Origin: Komagataeibacter sp. FNDCR2
GTDB lineage: Bacteria; Pseudomonadota; Alphaproteobacteria; Acetobacterales; Acetobacteraceae
Assembly (NCBI RefSeq): GCF_021295395.1
Contig: NZ_JAIWOU010000001.1
Span: 685,001-749,000, forward strand
Reading direction: 5' to 3'
DNA: 64,000 bases
Numbering within the stretch: the stretch's first letter is position 1; the number at the start of each line of letters is the position of its first letter. The notes under the pieces were generated by a model that made no database searches, was not told the DNA's origin, and saw only the letters and a list, made by a program, of their open reading frames with translations. The translations under genes and the position numbers were made by a program. Shown here one piece after another: positions 16,728 through 26,216 of this stretch.

Positions 16728-19118
16728 TCAGTTCTGGTCGGCCAGGGTGTAGGCGACCACGTAGTCACCCATTTTCGTGCCGAACGACCCATGGCCACCA
16801 TCGGCGGTCACGATGAACTGCCTTCCATCCACCGCATAGGTCATGGGGGTGGACTGGCCACCGGCGGGCAGGCGGTCCTGCCACAGTTCACGCCCGGTCG
16901 TGACGTCATAGGCGCGGATGTAATAATCCAGCGTCGAGGTCAGGAACGCCACGCCACCAGCCGTGGTAAGCGGGCCGCCAAGGCTGGGCACGCCCATCTT
17001 GATCGGCAGGGGCAGCGGCGCGCTGTCGCGGATCGTCCCGTTGCGGTGCTTCCACACGATCGTATTGGTGCGCAGGTCGATACCCGACATATAGCCCCAC
17101 GCAGGCTGCTTGCACGGCAGGCCGAACGGCGAGAGGAACGGATGCAGGTCCACGCCATAAGGCACGCCAAACTGCGGCTGCAACCCGCTCTCGCTGCCCG
17201 AGGCCAGGGACTTATCCGGTGTGGCCGGATTGTTCGGGCCACGCGGGATCAGCCTTGATACGAACGGAATGGCGATGGGATTGGCAATCGCGATCTGACG
17301 TTCGGGATCGACGGCCAGACCACCCCATTCGAACATGCCCAGATTCCCGGGGAACACGAGCGTACCCTGCAGGGAAGGCGGCGTGAACGGGCCATCATAG
17401 CGCAGGCGGTGGAACATGATGCGGCAGATCAACTGGTCATACATCGTGCCGCCCCACATGTCGGCATCGGTCAGGTTGTTCTTCGGGCGGAAAGTCAGCT
17501 CCGAGAAAGGCTGCGTGGGCGAAAGATGGTCACCCGGCGCCGCCCCCTGCGGCACGGGGCGCTCGGGGGCCGGCACGACAAGCTGGCCATTGCGGCGGTC
17601 AAGCACGAAGATGTTGCCGGTCTTGGCCGGGGCATACAGCGTGGGAATGACCTCGCCCGCGGCGTTGCGGATATCGACAAGGCTGGGCTGGGCCGGAATG
17701 TCCATGTCCCACAGGTCGTGATGCACGGTCTGGTAGCTCCACACCAGTTTGCCGGTGGACGCGTTCAGCGCCACGATCGCGCTGGCGTAGCGTTCGGCGT
17801 CCGCGCCCCGGTTGCCCCCCCAGATATCGGGCGTCTGTACGCCCATGGGCAGGTAAACCAGATCCAGCTTCGCGTCATATGACGCCGTAATCCATGAATT
17901 GGGTGAATTGGGCACGAAGCTGTGGTGTTCGGACGGCATCTCGTTCGGGTCGGGATTGCCGGGGTCGAACGCCCATTTCAGCGCGCCGGTATGGACATCG
18001 AACCCGCGCGTGACGCCCGAGGGTTCATGCGTGGAATAGTTATCGGTCACCGCGCCGGACACGATCACGGTCGTATCGGTCACCACCGGGGGAGACGTCG
18101 GTTCATAAAAGCCCGGCGTACGGACCGTCATGCCATCCTTCAGGTCCAGCACGCCGTTCTGGCCAAAGCCGGCGCAGCGCTCGCCGCTCTGCGCATCGAG
18201 CGCGAACAGGCGGCCGTCATTGGTGGGCAGGAAGATGCGGCGCGCGCAATCGGTCGGTGCGGGCGCGCCATCCACCGCCGTCAGCGCATCGGGTTTTGTC
18301 TCGTGATAGGAAACGCCACGGCATGTCACATGCTGGAAGGTCGGGTTGTACTGCAGCTTCGGATCGAACTTCCACCGCTGCCTGCCCGTCTTCGCATCCA
18401 GCGCGAACAGGATCTGATGGGGGGAGCAGAGATAGAGCGTATCGCGGATCTTGATGGGGGTGACCTCATCGGTTATTTCCCCGGGGTCGTTCGGGCCGCG
18501 CAGATCGCCCGTGCGGAAGGTCCAGGCCACCTTCAGCCTGCCGACATTGCCGGTATTGATCTGCCGGAGCGGGGAGAAACGATCCCCGAACTGGGTGCGG
18601 CCATAGGCCTGCCAGTCATCATCGGGCATCTGCCCCGCATCGCCCGGGGTGGGCGCGTTCTGCGCCACGGGCGGCAGGTTGCCCGCGATATCCTGCGGGT
18701 CGCGGGTCATAGCGAAAATGACCACGATGACGGCGGCGGCGATCGCGCCCAGCAGGAGTGCGCGCGCGCCCATTCCCGCCGGTTGCAGGTGGCGCGTGAC
18801 CCACGGCAGCGCCAGCACGACGCCAATGGGCACAAGAATATCGCCACGCGGGGCCAGCGCCCAGAAATCCAGCCCGACCTCGTGCACGGCCCAGACCATC
18901 GTGCCAAGCAGCAGCGCCGCGTAAACCGTCAGCGCCGACGCCTGCCGCCGCGCCAGCAGCCATGCCGTAACCAGCAGCAGAAAACCCGCCACCACGTAAT
19001 AGAAGGACCCGCCAATCAGGCACAGCCATAGCCCGCCACCCAGCAGGTAAATACCTGAAAGGGCGCAGACAGCTATGGCAGCGGCCAGAAGGGGTGCCGA
19101 GCGTATGAGGCTATTCAT
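16728..19118 (-). CDS. gcd: Membrane-bound PQQ-dependent glucose dehydrogenase
   Basis: A 796-aa quinoprotein that oxidises glucose to gluconolactone in the periplasm and reduces ubiquinone. The N-terminus (to about 140) has five membrane segments; the rest is the eight-bladed PQQ propeller, with DWQAYGRTQFGDRFSPL at its start, tryptophan-docking repeats such as TGRQRWKFDPKLQ, and the C-terminal GGHGSFGTKMGDYVVAY. The length equals that of E. coli Gcd. His776 in GGHGS matches E. coli His775, a residue linked to glucose preference over maltose. A monocistronic unit with a hairpin after it. Confidence 0.96.
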   Translation of the reverse strand: MNSLIRSAPLLAAAIAVCALSGIYLLGGGLWLCLIGGSFYYVVAGFLLLVTAWLLARRQASALTVYAALLLGTMVWAVHEVGLDFWALAPRGDILVPIGVVLALPWVTRHLQPAGMGARALLLGAIAAAVIVVIFAMTRDPQDIAGNLPPVAQNAPTPGDAGQMPDDDWQAYGRTQFGDRFSPLRQINTGNVGRLKVAWTFRTGDLRGPNDPGEITDEVTPIKIRDTLYLCSPHQILFALDAKTGRQRWKFDPKLQYNPTFQHVTCRGVSYHETKPDALTAVDGAPAPTDCARRIFLPTNDGRLFALDAQSGERCAGFGQNGVLDLKDGMTVRTPGFYEPTSPPVVTDTTVIVSGAVTDNYSTHEPSGVTRGFDVHTGALKWAFDPGNPDPNEMPSEHHSFVPNSPNSWITASYDAKLDLVYLPMGVQTPDIWGGNRGADAERYASAIVALNASTGKLVWSYQTVHHDLWDMDIPAQPSLVDIRNAAGEVIPTLYAPAKTGNIFVLDRRNGQLVVPAPERPVPQGAAPGDHLSPTQPFSELTFRPKNNLTDADMWGGTMYDQLICRIMFHRLRYDGPFTPPSLQGTLVFPGNLGMFEWGGLAVDPERQIAIANPIAIPFVSRLIPRGPNNPATPDKSLASGSESGLQPQFGVPYGVDLHPFLSPFGLPCKQPAWGYMSGIDLRTNTIVWKHRNGTIRDSAPLPLPIKMGVPSLGGPLTTAGGVAFLTSTLDYYIRAYDVTTGRELWQDRLPAGGQSTPMTYAVDGRQFIVTADGGHGSFGTKMGDYVVAYTLADQN

Positions 19119-19258
19119 AAGTTTTCCTGATTACAGCAATACAGTCCGAACATTCATCTATGAATGAACGTGCGAGATGCGCTCAGGTCAACCCCAGCTT
19201 TATGAATAAAGCGTGTAAATTACCGTTCGGCGGGCCGGAATATGTCTTTGCGCATGTG

Positions 19259-20737
19259 TTACGGGCCGGATATGACCTGCGCCAGCGTCGCGCGCGTGCC
19301 CCTGTCACGGATGGACTGCCGCAGGCGGACATAGGTCGCGACAAATCCGGGACTGGCCTGCAGGTCCCACCCGGCGAAGGCGCTCATCTCCAGCGCGTCC
19401 TCCAGGCGGGGGGAGGCCGCGTTCCTGCGGTCCTCATCCGTCAGATGAGGTTCGACAATGGTGTAGGGCTGCCCGCTGTCATCATGCCCGCGCAGGTATT
19501 CGGCGTAACAGGCCACGACGAAGGCAACGCGTATCGGGCTGCGGCCATGCGCCAGCACGCCCATGGCCGTGCTCTTGATGAACATGGGCAGCTTGGATGT
19601 GCTGTCGGATGCGATGCGCAGCAACTGGTCGCTAATGGCCCGGTTACGGAAGCGATGCAGCACGCGCCTGCCATATTCCGTCAGCGCCATGCCCGGCGGG
19701 GCGAGCAGCAGCGGCTCCGCGTCAAAGCCGAGATACTGCTCCACCAGCGTGACCTCGTGCAGGTCCGCCATGATTTCACTGACAATACGATAACCCGACA
19801 GCACGCCCGACAGGCCCAGCAGGGAGTGGGAGGCATTGAGCATATGCAGCTTCACCGCCTCATAGGGCTGGACGTTGTCGGTAAACTGCACGCCCACGGC
19901 ATCAAGTTCCGGGCGGCCGGCGCAGAATTTATCCTCCACCACCCACTGGATGAAATCCTCGCAAAACACGGGTATGCGGTCATCCAGTCCGCTTTCCGCG
20001 TCCAGGCGGCGGATGTCGTCGGGGTGGACGGCGGGGGTGATGCGATCGACCATGGTGCAGGGGAAGGTGACGTTTTCCTCGATCCACCGCGCCAGGCCGG
20101 CATCGCGCGCGCGCGCCCAGGTCAGGAAGGCGGTACGCGCCACATGGCCGTTCTGGGGCAGGTTGTCACACGACAGGATCGTAAAGGGGCCTGCGCCGCT
20201 TTCACGCCGCCTGCGCAGGGCTTCGGTCACAAGCCCGAACACGGTGTGCGGGACGTCGCGCTTCAGATCCTCGGCAATGACGGGATGGTCCAGGGGGAAG
20301 ACGCCATTTTCATCAACATAATAACCGCCTTCGGTCACGGTCATGCTGACAATGCGGATTGCCGGGTCGGCCAGCCGCGCGATGGTGGCCGCACGGTCGG
20401 ACGGGGCATACATATATTCGGTGATCGAGCCGATCACGCGCACCACGTTGGGGGCGTCCGGCGCGCATTCAGTCAGGGAATACAGGCCGTCCTGCGCCGC
20501 CATATCCCGGGCTTTCGTGGCTTCGGCCTCGTTTTCCATAAGGCCGATGCCCAGCAGACCCCAGCCCGACTGGCCGGGACGCGCCAGCACGCGGTCCATG
20601 TACACCGCCTGATGGGCGCGGTGGAAATTGCCCATGCTGATATGGGCGATACCGGGTGTCACCTTGCCGCGTTCGTAGGCAGGCACCACAATATTGGGGG
20701 ACAGATGGTGCAGGGTCGTATTATTGATTGCGGTCAT
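19259..20737 (-). CDS. Mannitol 2-dehydrogenase (fructose-forming)
   Basis: A 492-aa member of the long-chain polyol dehydrogenase family, which interconverts mannitol and fructose with NAD(P). Seen: the cofactor-side segment ISMGNFHRAHQAVYMD (34-49), EGGYYVDENG (136-145), and the catalytic KxxxxNxxH motif with K296, N301 and H304 (KLHMLNASH). Fructuronate and other polyol reductases share this fold; the length and motif spacing fit mannitol 2-dehydrogenase best. The ATG at 20737 has GGAA six bases upstream; one at 20743 would be too close to it. Confidence 0.85.
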   Translation of the reverse strand: MTAINNTTLHHLSPNIVVPAYERGKVTPGIAHISMGNFHRAHQAVYMDRVLARPGQSGWGLLGIGLMENEAEATKARDMAAQDGLYSLTECAPDAPNVVRVIGSITEYMYAPSDRAATIARLADPAIRIVSMTVTEGGYYVDENGVFPLDHPVIAEDLKRDVPHTVFGLVTEALRRRRESGAGPFTILSCDNLPQNGHVARTAFLTWARARDAGLARWIEENVTFPCTMVDRITPAVHPDDIRRLDAESGLDDRIPVFCEDFIQWVVEDKFCAGRPELDAVGVQFTDNVQPYEAVKLHMLNASHSLLGLSGVLSGYRIVSEIMADLHEVTLVEQYLGFDAEPLLLAPPGMALTEYGRRVLHRFRNRAISDQLLRIASDSTSKLPMFIKSTAMGVLAHGRSPIRVAFVVACYAEYLRGHDDSGQPYTIVEPHLTDEDRRNAASPRLEDALEMSAFAGWDLQASPGFVATYVRLRQSIRDRGTRATLAQVISGP

Positions 20738-20994
20738 GACCATTTTCCATGGAAGGTATTTCCTGACGCGTAATCACAAACATACACCGGCACAACCCGT
20801 GAATGGCGCGCCCCTGCCGCAAGCCTGCCTCGGGGCTGGGCCGAAAAAAAGGGGACTGGCGGATGTATGGGCGCTATTCGGTTTTCTAATACACAAAACT
20901 GCCCTATGAACCGTTTTCACCGTTGCCCATCAGTGTGCCGGTTCTGAAAATGACGGCATGGGGAAGTCCCTGCCGTTCCTGTCGTTGGTAATGT

Positions 20995-22092
20995 ATGCGT
21001 ATCCTCTATCTCATCAACAGCCTGAACGGGGGCGGGGCCGAACGGCCGCTACCCGCCATAATCGGGACATTGCGCGCCTGTGGGCACGAAGTCCGGGTCG
21101 TGGCGCTGGCGCGCAAGGCGGGTAACGCCATCGCCTGGCTGGAAGCCGCCGGAATCGACTATCATATCCTCGAAGACCGTGACCCCGAACGCTTCGCCAC
21201 GCTGGGGCAGCTCCTGCGCTACGTGCGCGCCAACCGGCCGGACCTGCTGTGGACATCGCTTACGCGCGCAACGCTGCTGGGGCAGGTGATTGGCGGCCTG
21301 CTGCGCATTCCGGTGGTAAGCTGGCAGCATAACGAGTTCCTTAAACCCGCCAACCGCTTCCTGCTGCGCCAGACACGCAACCTGAGCGCGTTCTGGATAG
21401 CCGATTCCGAATTCGTGGCCCGCATCACCCAGCGCCAGCTTGGCATAGCGCCCGAGCGTATCCTCACATGGCCATTATTCGTCGCCAGCGCCGACAGTCC
21501 CGCCGCCACCGCGTGGGCCGGACAGACGGATACGGTATTCGAGATCGGCACGCTGGGGCGCCTGGAACCGGCGAAGAACATGGAACTGGCCATCCGCGCG
21601 ATGGGCGTGATCCGGCAACGGATGCCCGAAGCGCGAATCCGCCTGTCCATCTGCGGTAGCGGATCGCTCATGCACGGCCTGCGCAAGCTGGCGGCGGAGC
21701 AGGAGGCGGACGTGAATTTCGAAGGGTTCCAGCGCGACCCGCTGGCGTTCTGCCACAAGCTGCATGTGTATGTGCAGTCCTCGCGGTTCGAGGGGCTGTG
21801 CATCGCCGTGCATGAGGCCATGCAGACCGGGCTGCCGGTCATCGCGACCCCCGTGGGGGCCATTCCCGACATCATCCGCGATGGGGAAAACGGCTTTCTC
21901 CTGCGCACCGCAACGCCCGAGGCGCTGGCGGACCGGATCCTGTACCTGTACGCCCGCCCCGAACTCTGCGCCCGTATCGGCCACAGGGCGCGCGATGACA
22001 TATTGCGGCGCTATAACACCGACACGGTGCATGAAAAGGCCATGGCCATCATCCACCGCGCCGAAGCCCTGGTGCATACGCGCCGTTCCTGA
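20995..22092 (+). CDS. GT4-family glycosyltransferase
   Basis: A 365-aa GT-B glycosyltransferase. The N-terminus MRILYLINSLNGGGAE is the classic GT4 acceptor-domain start, and the donor domain carries GTLGRLEPAKNMELAI and the E-x7-E block SSRFEGLCIAVHEAMQTGLPVIAT. It would add a sugar from a nucleotide sugar to a lipid or glycan in cell-envelope synthesis; the substrate is unknown. There are no glycan genes next to it: mannitol dehydrogenase diverges on the left and dnaB follows after 57 bases. No good ribosome site is visible. Confidence 0.85.
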   Translation: MRILYLINSLNGGGAERPLPAIIGTLRACGHEVRVVALARKAGNAIAWLEAAGIDYHILEDRDPERFATLGQLLRYVRANRPDLLWTSLTRATLLGQVIGGLLRIPVVSWQHNEFLKPANRFLLRQTRNLSAFWIADSEFVARITQRQLGIAPERILTWPLFVASADSPAATAWAGQTDTVFEIGTLGRLEPAKNMELAIRAMGVIRQRMPEARIRLSICGSGSLMHGLRKLAAEQEADVNFEGFQRDPLAFCHKLHVYVQSSRFEGLCIAVHEAMQTGLPVIATPVGAIPDIIRDGENGFLLRTATPEALADRILYLYARPELCARIGHRARDDILRRYNTDTVHEKAMAIIHRAEALVHTRRS

Positions 22093-22149
22093 GGGCAGCG
22101 GCACGACAACCCCCTTCCGGTAGCGCGGGGGGATCGGGTAGAAGGGGGT

Positions 22150-23664
22150 GTGAATACGATCCAGAATCCCCCCGCAGAGTCCCCGCAAAAGGACTCCCTT
22201 CTCGGTGTATCGCAGCGCATGCCGCCCGCCAATGTGCAGGCGGAGCAGGCACTGCTGGGCGCGCTGCTGACCAATAACCGCGCCTATGACCGCGTATCGG
22301 ACTTCCTGACCGGCGCGCATTTCGCCGATGAAACCAATGGCCGCATCTATGACGCCATTTCCCGCCGTATCGAGGCCGGGCAACTGGCCGACCCGGTGAC
22401 ATTGCGGGCCGAATTCGAGAATACCGGCGTGCTGGACGCGGTGGGCGGCACCGGCTACCTGGCCCGGCTGCTCACCTCCATGGTCGGCATCATCAACGCC
22501 GCCGATTACGGCCGGGTGATCCATGATGCGTGGATCAGGCGGCAGTTGATCGATATCGGGCAGGATGTGGTCAACAACGCCTTTGGCGCACGGCCCGACC
22601 TCGACGGTCCCGACCAGATCGCCGCGAGCGAGGAGGCCCTGTTCCGCCTGGCGACGGAAAAGGGGCAGGACGGGGGCTTCCTGTCCTTTGACCGTGCGCT
22701 GGCCGAAGCGCTGGACATTGCCCATCAGGCCTTCACCCGCACGGGCGATGTGGTGGGCCTGACCACGGGACTGCGGGATCTGGACAAGAAAACCGGCGGG
22801 CTGCATCCGTCGGATCTGCTGATCCTGGCGGGGCGTCCGGCCATGGGCAAGACGGCGCTGGCCACCAAGATCGCCTTTTGCGCCGCACGCGCACTGATGG
22901 AGGAAGCCCGCGAGGCGCCGGAAGATAACAGGCCAAAGGGTTCGGTCGCCATTTTCTCGCTTGAAATGTCAGCCGAGCAGTTGGCCACCCGTATCCTGTC
23001 CGAGCAGGCCAGCGTATCGGGCGAGAAAATTCGCCGTGGCGATCTGGGGCAGAAGGAATTCGACCGCTTCGTGCAGGTCAGCCGGGAACTGGCGCAACTG
23101 CCGCTGCATATTGACGACACACCGGCCATCTCGCTCTCGGCCATGCGCACGCGCTGCCGCCGGCTGGCCCGCACGAAGGGGCTGAGCCTTGTGGTGGTCG
23201 ATTACCTCCAGCTCATGCGGCCATCGGTGGGGAGCAGGGCGGAAAACCGCGTGCTGGAAATTTCCATGATCACGCAGGGCCTCAAGGCGCTGGCCAAGGA
23301 ACTGTCGGTTCCGGTCATCGCGCTGTCCCAGCTTTCGCGTCAGGTCGAGAGCAGGGAAGACAAGCGGCCCATGCTGTCGGACCTGCGTGAATCCGGCTCG
23401 ATCGAGCAGGACGCGGATGCGGTCATGTTCGTCTATCGCGACCAGTACTACCTCCAGCAGCGCCAGCCCAAGGAAACATCCTTCGATTCAACGGATAAAT
23501 ACCAGACCGCGATGGAGGAGTGGCAGCGCAAGATGGATCTGGCGCATAACCGCGCGGAACTGATTCTGGAAAAACAGCGTCACGGGCCGACAGGGACGGT
23601 GCACCTGTTCTTCGAAGGCGAGTTCACGCGCTTTGCCGACCTCGACATGGTGCACGACGTATAG
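22150..23664 (+). CDS. dnaB: Replicative DNA helicase
   Basis: A 504-aa hexameric helicase that unwinds DNA at the replication fork. It has the N-terminal primase-interaction domain (PPANVQAEQALLGALL from about 25), then the RecA-like domain with Walker A GRPAMGKT at 228-235, Walker B LVVVDYLQLM, and the C-terminal block LRESGSIEQDADAVMFVYRDQYY. There is no intein. The GTG at 22150 lies almost against AAGGGGG; the next ATG at 22219 would give a bare N-terminus, so the start is uncertain by 23 residues. Confidence 0.96.
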   Translation: MNTIQNPPAESPQKDSLLGVSQRMPPANVQAEQALLGALLTNNRAYDRVSDFLTGAHFADETNGRIYDAISRRIEAGQLADPVTLRAEFENTGVLDAVGGTGYLARLLTSMVGIINAADYGRVIHDAWIRRQLIDIGQDVVNNAFGARPDLDGPDQIAASEEALFRLATEKGQDGGFLSFDRALAEALDIAHQAFTRTGDVVGLTTGLRDLDKKTGGLHPSDLLILAGRPAMGKTALATKIAFCAARALMEEAREAPEDNRPKGSVAIFSLEMSAEQLATRILSEQASVSGEKIRRGDLGQKEFDRFVQVSRELAQLPLHIDDTPAISLSAMRTRCRRLARTKGLSLVVVDYLQLMRPSVGSRAENRVLEISMITQGLKALAKELSVPVIALSQLSRQVESREDKRPMLSDLRESGSIEQDADAVMFVYRDQYYLQQRQPKETSFDSTDKYQTAMEEWQRKMDLAHNRAELILEKQRHGPTGTVHLFFEGEFTRFADLDMVHDV

Positions 23665-24022
23665 GTTTTTCAAATCGCGGCGGACCATCAGGAAACAGAT
23701 CTCCGAAACGGTCTTTACAGAAAACCTGTAAGTTACATGCGGCAGGGCGGCACAGGCATGTGGCGCATCGGCCACGGTCCTGAAATGACGCCCCCGGCCA
23801 ATACCGTTGTGCAGATTTGTGCACAGCGGATGGGACGGGTGGCAGGAACGAAGGGCGGGTCATGCGCCCCCTTTCCCGCACCTCCAAAAGTTTTATAAGA
23901 AATATTATGCCAACAAATTAGGGGCTGCGTGGCCACGGCCGCCGTAATCCACGCGGCTGGCGCGTGCATCATGCCCATGCGCCATCATGGCCAAACCCGT
24001 CCGTATCCGGCATCATCGCGTC
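23665..24022. other. Non-coding region between dnaB and comM
   Basis: No credible gene in these 358 bases. Small features are an inverted repeat TTACAG-N5-CTGTAA at 23715-23731, a direct repeat TTGTGCA at 23807-23813 and 23817-23823 spaced by one helical turn, and an A/T-rich stretch near 23888-23920 that could be the comM promoter. None is strong enough to name. Confidence 0.5.
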
Positions 24023-25534
24023 ATGACTGATACGGCGCTTGCATCCATCTCCGGTTTTGCCTTTTCCGGCATCGAAGCCGTTCCTGTCAAAATCGAGGTC
24101 CAGCTTGCCGTGGGTCTCCCGTCATTCCTGATCGTCGGCCTGCCGGACAAGGCCGTCAATGAATCGCGTGAGCGCGTGCGCGCGGCCCTGTCCGCCATGG
24201 GCCTGGCGCTGCCCGCCAAGCGCATCGTGGTCAATCTGGTGCCCGCCAACCTCATGAAGGAAGGCTCGCATTTCGATCTTCCCATCGCCCTGGCGCTGCT
24301 TATGGTCATGGGCCTGTTGCCGGGCGATCTGGCGCAACGTTACGCGGCGCTGGGTGAACTTTCGCTCGATGGTGGCGTCAACCCGGTCTGTGGCGTGCTG
24401 CCCGCGGCCATAACGGCGGCGGCCCAGTCGCTGGGGCTGATCTGCCCGGCGGATCAGGGCGTCGAGGCCCGCTGGGCCAGCGAGGAGATGGATATCCTTG
24501 CCATCCGCTGCCTGCCCGCGCTCCTGAACCATTTCCGTGGCCAGCAGGTGATCGAGCCGGTTGAACTCCCGCCCCGCATCGCGCCCGACCTGACCACCCT
24601 GCCCGATCTGGCGGATATCCGCGGCATGGAAACCGGCCGCCGCGCACTGGAAATCGCGGCGGCCGGACGCCATTCGCTTTTGATGATCGGCCCGCCAGGT
24701 GCTGGAAAATCCATGCTGGCCGCACGCCTGCCGGGGATCCTGCCGGACCTGACGACGGCGGAAATGCTGGAAATAAGCCGGATTCACAGCATTGGTGGCC
24801 TGCTGAAGGATGGCCAGCCCGTCCACCGGCCACCGTTTCGCGACCCGCACCATTCCTGCAGCCCGGCGGCCCTGAGCGGTGGCGGCCCGCGCGCGCGACC
24901 GGGTGAGGTCAGCCTTGCGCATCGGGGCGTGCTGTTTTTGGATGAACTGCCCGAATTCGCCCGCTCCGCGCTGGAAACCCTGCGCCAGCCGATGGAAACC
25001 GGTGCCATATCCATCGCCCGCGCCGCCGCCCATGTCACCTACCCTGCCCGCTTCCAGCTTGTTGCCGCCATGAACCCGTGCAAATGCGGCTATCTGGGTG
25101 ACGCGGCACAGGAATGCCGCAAGGCCCCACGCTGTGGGGAGGATTATCAGGCCCGCCTGTCCGGCCCGCTGCTGGACCGGCTGGACATGGCGGTGCATGT
25201 CGAACCCATGCCGCTGACCCGCATCGCGGAACTTCACGGCGGTGAATCCAGCGCCAGCGTGGCGCAACGGGTCATGGCGGCGGTGGAACGCCAGCGTGCA
25301 CGACAGGGCGCGCCACGCAATGCCGAAGCCCCGATCGACGCCTTTCGCATCACCGCGCAGGCACGGGATTTTGCCGTGCAGGCGGCGGAAAAGCTGCGTC
25401 TTTCGGCCCGTGGCTTTACCCGCCTGCTGCGCGTGGGCCGCACCATAGCCGACCTGTCGGCGGCACAGGACGTGGAACGCGGCCATATTGCCGAGGCATT
25501 GGCCTACCGCCTGCGCCGTGTGGGTGTAAAATAG
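24023..25534 (+). CDS. comM: YifB/ComM family Mg-chelatase-like AAA+ ATPase
   Basis: A 503-aa protein of the ComM/YifB family. ComM is a helicase that promotes branch migration when incoming DNA is recombined during natural transformation. The N-terminal Lon-like fold (SISGFAFSGIEAVPVKIEVQLAVGLP) is followed by the AAA+ module with Walker A GPPGAGKS at 223-230, Walker B GVLFLDELPEF, and a small cysteine cluster (MNPCKCGYLGDAAQECRKAPRC). The ATG at 24023 fits the family start. Its presence does not prove that the organism is competent. Confidence 0.92.
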   Translation: MTDTALASISGFAFSGIEAVPVKIEVQLAVGLPSFLIVGLPDKAVNESRERVRAALSAMGLALPAKRIVVNLVPANLMKEGSHFDLPIALALLMVMGLLPGDLAQRYAALGELSLDGGVNPVCGVLPAAITAAAQSLGLICPADQGVEARWASEEMDILAIRCLPALLNHFRGQQVIEPVELPPRIAPDLTTLPDLADIRGMETGRRALEIAAAGRHSLLMIGPPGAGKSMLAARLPGILPDLTTAEMLEISRIHSIGGLLKDGQPVHRPPFRDPHHSCSPAALSGGGPRARPGEVSLAHRGVLFLDELPEFARSALETLRQPMETGAISIARAAAHVTYPARFQLVAAMNPCKCGYLGDAAQECRKAPRCGEDYQARLSGPLLDRLDMAVHVEPMPLTRIAELHGGESSASVAQRVMAAVERQRARQGAPRNAEAPIDAFRITAQARDFAVQAAEKLRLSARGFTRLLRVGRTIADLSAAQDVERGHIAEALAYRLRRVGVK

Positions 25535-25604
25535 CGTGGGATATGGATTTTTCCCCCTTGCGCGCCCTGCCCCGCTGGACTAATAAGACCCCACCGAAGC
25601 GGAT

Positions 25605-25679
25605 GGGTGCGTAGCTCAGCGGTAGAGCATCGCCTTCACACGGCGGGGGTCACAGGTTCAATCCCTGTCGCACCCACCA
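25605..25679 (+). tRNA. tRNA-Val (anticodon CAC)
   Basis: A complete cloverleaf. The acceptor GGGTGCG pairs with CGCACCC; the D arm is GCTC-AGCGGTA-GAGC. The anticodon stem TCGCC/GGCGG encloses the loop TTCACAC with anticodon CAC, reading GUG, and the T arm is ACAGG-TTCAATC-CCTGT. The 3' CCA is encoded (25677-25679). It stands alone downstream of comM, with no integrase nearby. Confidence 0.97.
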
Positions 25680-25718
25680 TCCGGTCTCTCCCCTTACAAA
25701 ACCTACCTGTTCCGGCCA

Positions 25719-26102
25719 TCATGCCGGAAGCTGGCTCAGAGCGTCACGACACCGGACGTAGGACAGCTTGTCCTGAAACAGGAACAGCACGTAGTAATCC
25801 AGTGTCCGCCGCCGTTTACGGGTGGGATTGGTGTAGAACGGAAACACGTCGAACGGTCCGTCATATCCCTCCGGCACCGGGTTCGAAGCACTTATGCAGC
25901 GGATACGGAACAGCGGCGCATAGACCGTTGCATCCGAATCCGTACGCCTTACGTGAAAGAGGTTCCGGCGGAATTTGCGCAGCCGGTCGGGCAGGATGAA
26001 GATCATGTTCTGCTCGATGAAATTGCCGGGCGGGTTCCGGTCGCGCAGGTATTTCATGTCTTCCGGCATATCACAGAAGAAATTGGTGTCCTGTACGATC
26101 AT
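25719..26102 (-). CDS. Hypothetical protein, 127 aa
   Basis: A soluble-looking 127-aa protein starting MIVQDTNFFCDMPEDMKYL, with no signal peptide and no membrane segment. It is rich in aromatic and basic residues (FILPDRLRKFRRNLFHVRR, TNPTRKRRRTLDYYVLF). I do not recognise it. It is the last of three minus-strand genes (ELM1-like, the 629-aa unknown, this one), with 114 bases before it, so it may or may not share their transcript. Low-to-moderate confidence that it is expressed. Confidence 0.5.
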   Translation of the reverse strand: MIVQDTNFFCDMPEDMKYLRDRNPPGNFIEQNMIFILPDRLRKFRRNLFHVRRTDSDATVYAPLFRIRCISASNPVPEGYDGPFDVFPFYTNPTRKRRRTLDYYVLFLFQDKLSYVRCRDALSQLPA

Positions 26103-26216
26103 GGTGCGCTCAGGCTCCCTGTCAGCGGCGGGCGTTCGCGCAACCGGACCCTCCGCCAGAATGCGCCCCGGGCCGGATTCATTACATCGATGCCATGGGC
26201 ATAGCACCCAAAAAGC

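Noticed and set aside
23817-23825. TTGTGCACA as a DnaA box after dnaB
   Set aside because: It is a single imperfect match to TTATNCACA, without the cluster of boxes and A/T-rich unwinding region expected of an origin.
25605-25679. tRNA-Val as an integration site for a mobile island covering 25.7-28.1 kb
   Set aside because: There is no integrase, no repeated tRNA 3' end downstream, and base composition does not clearly change.
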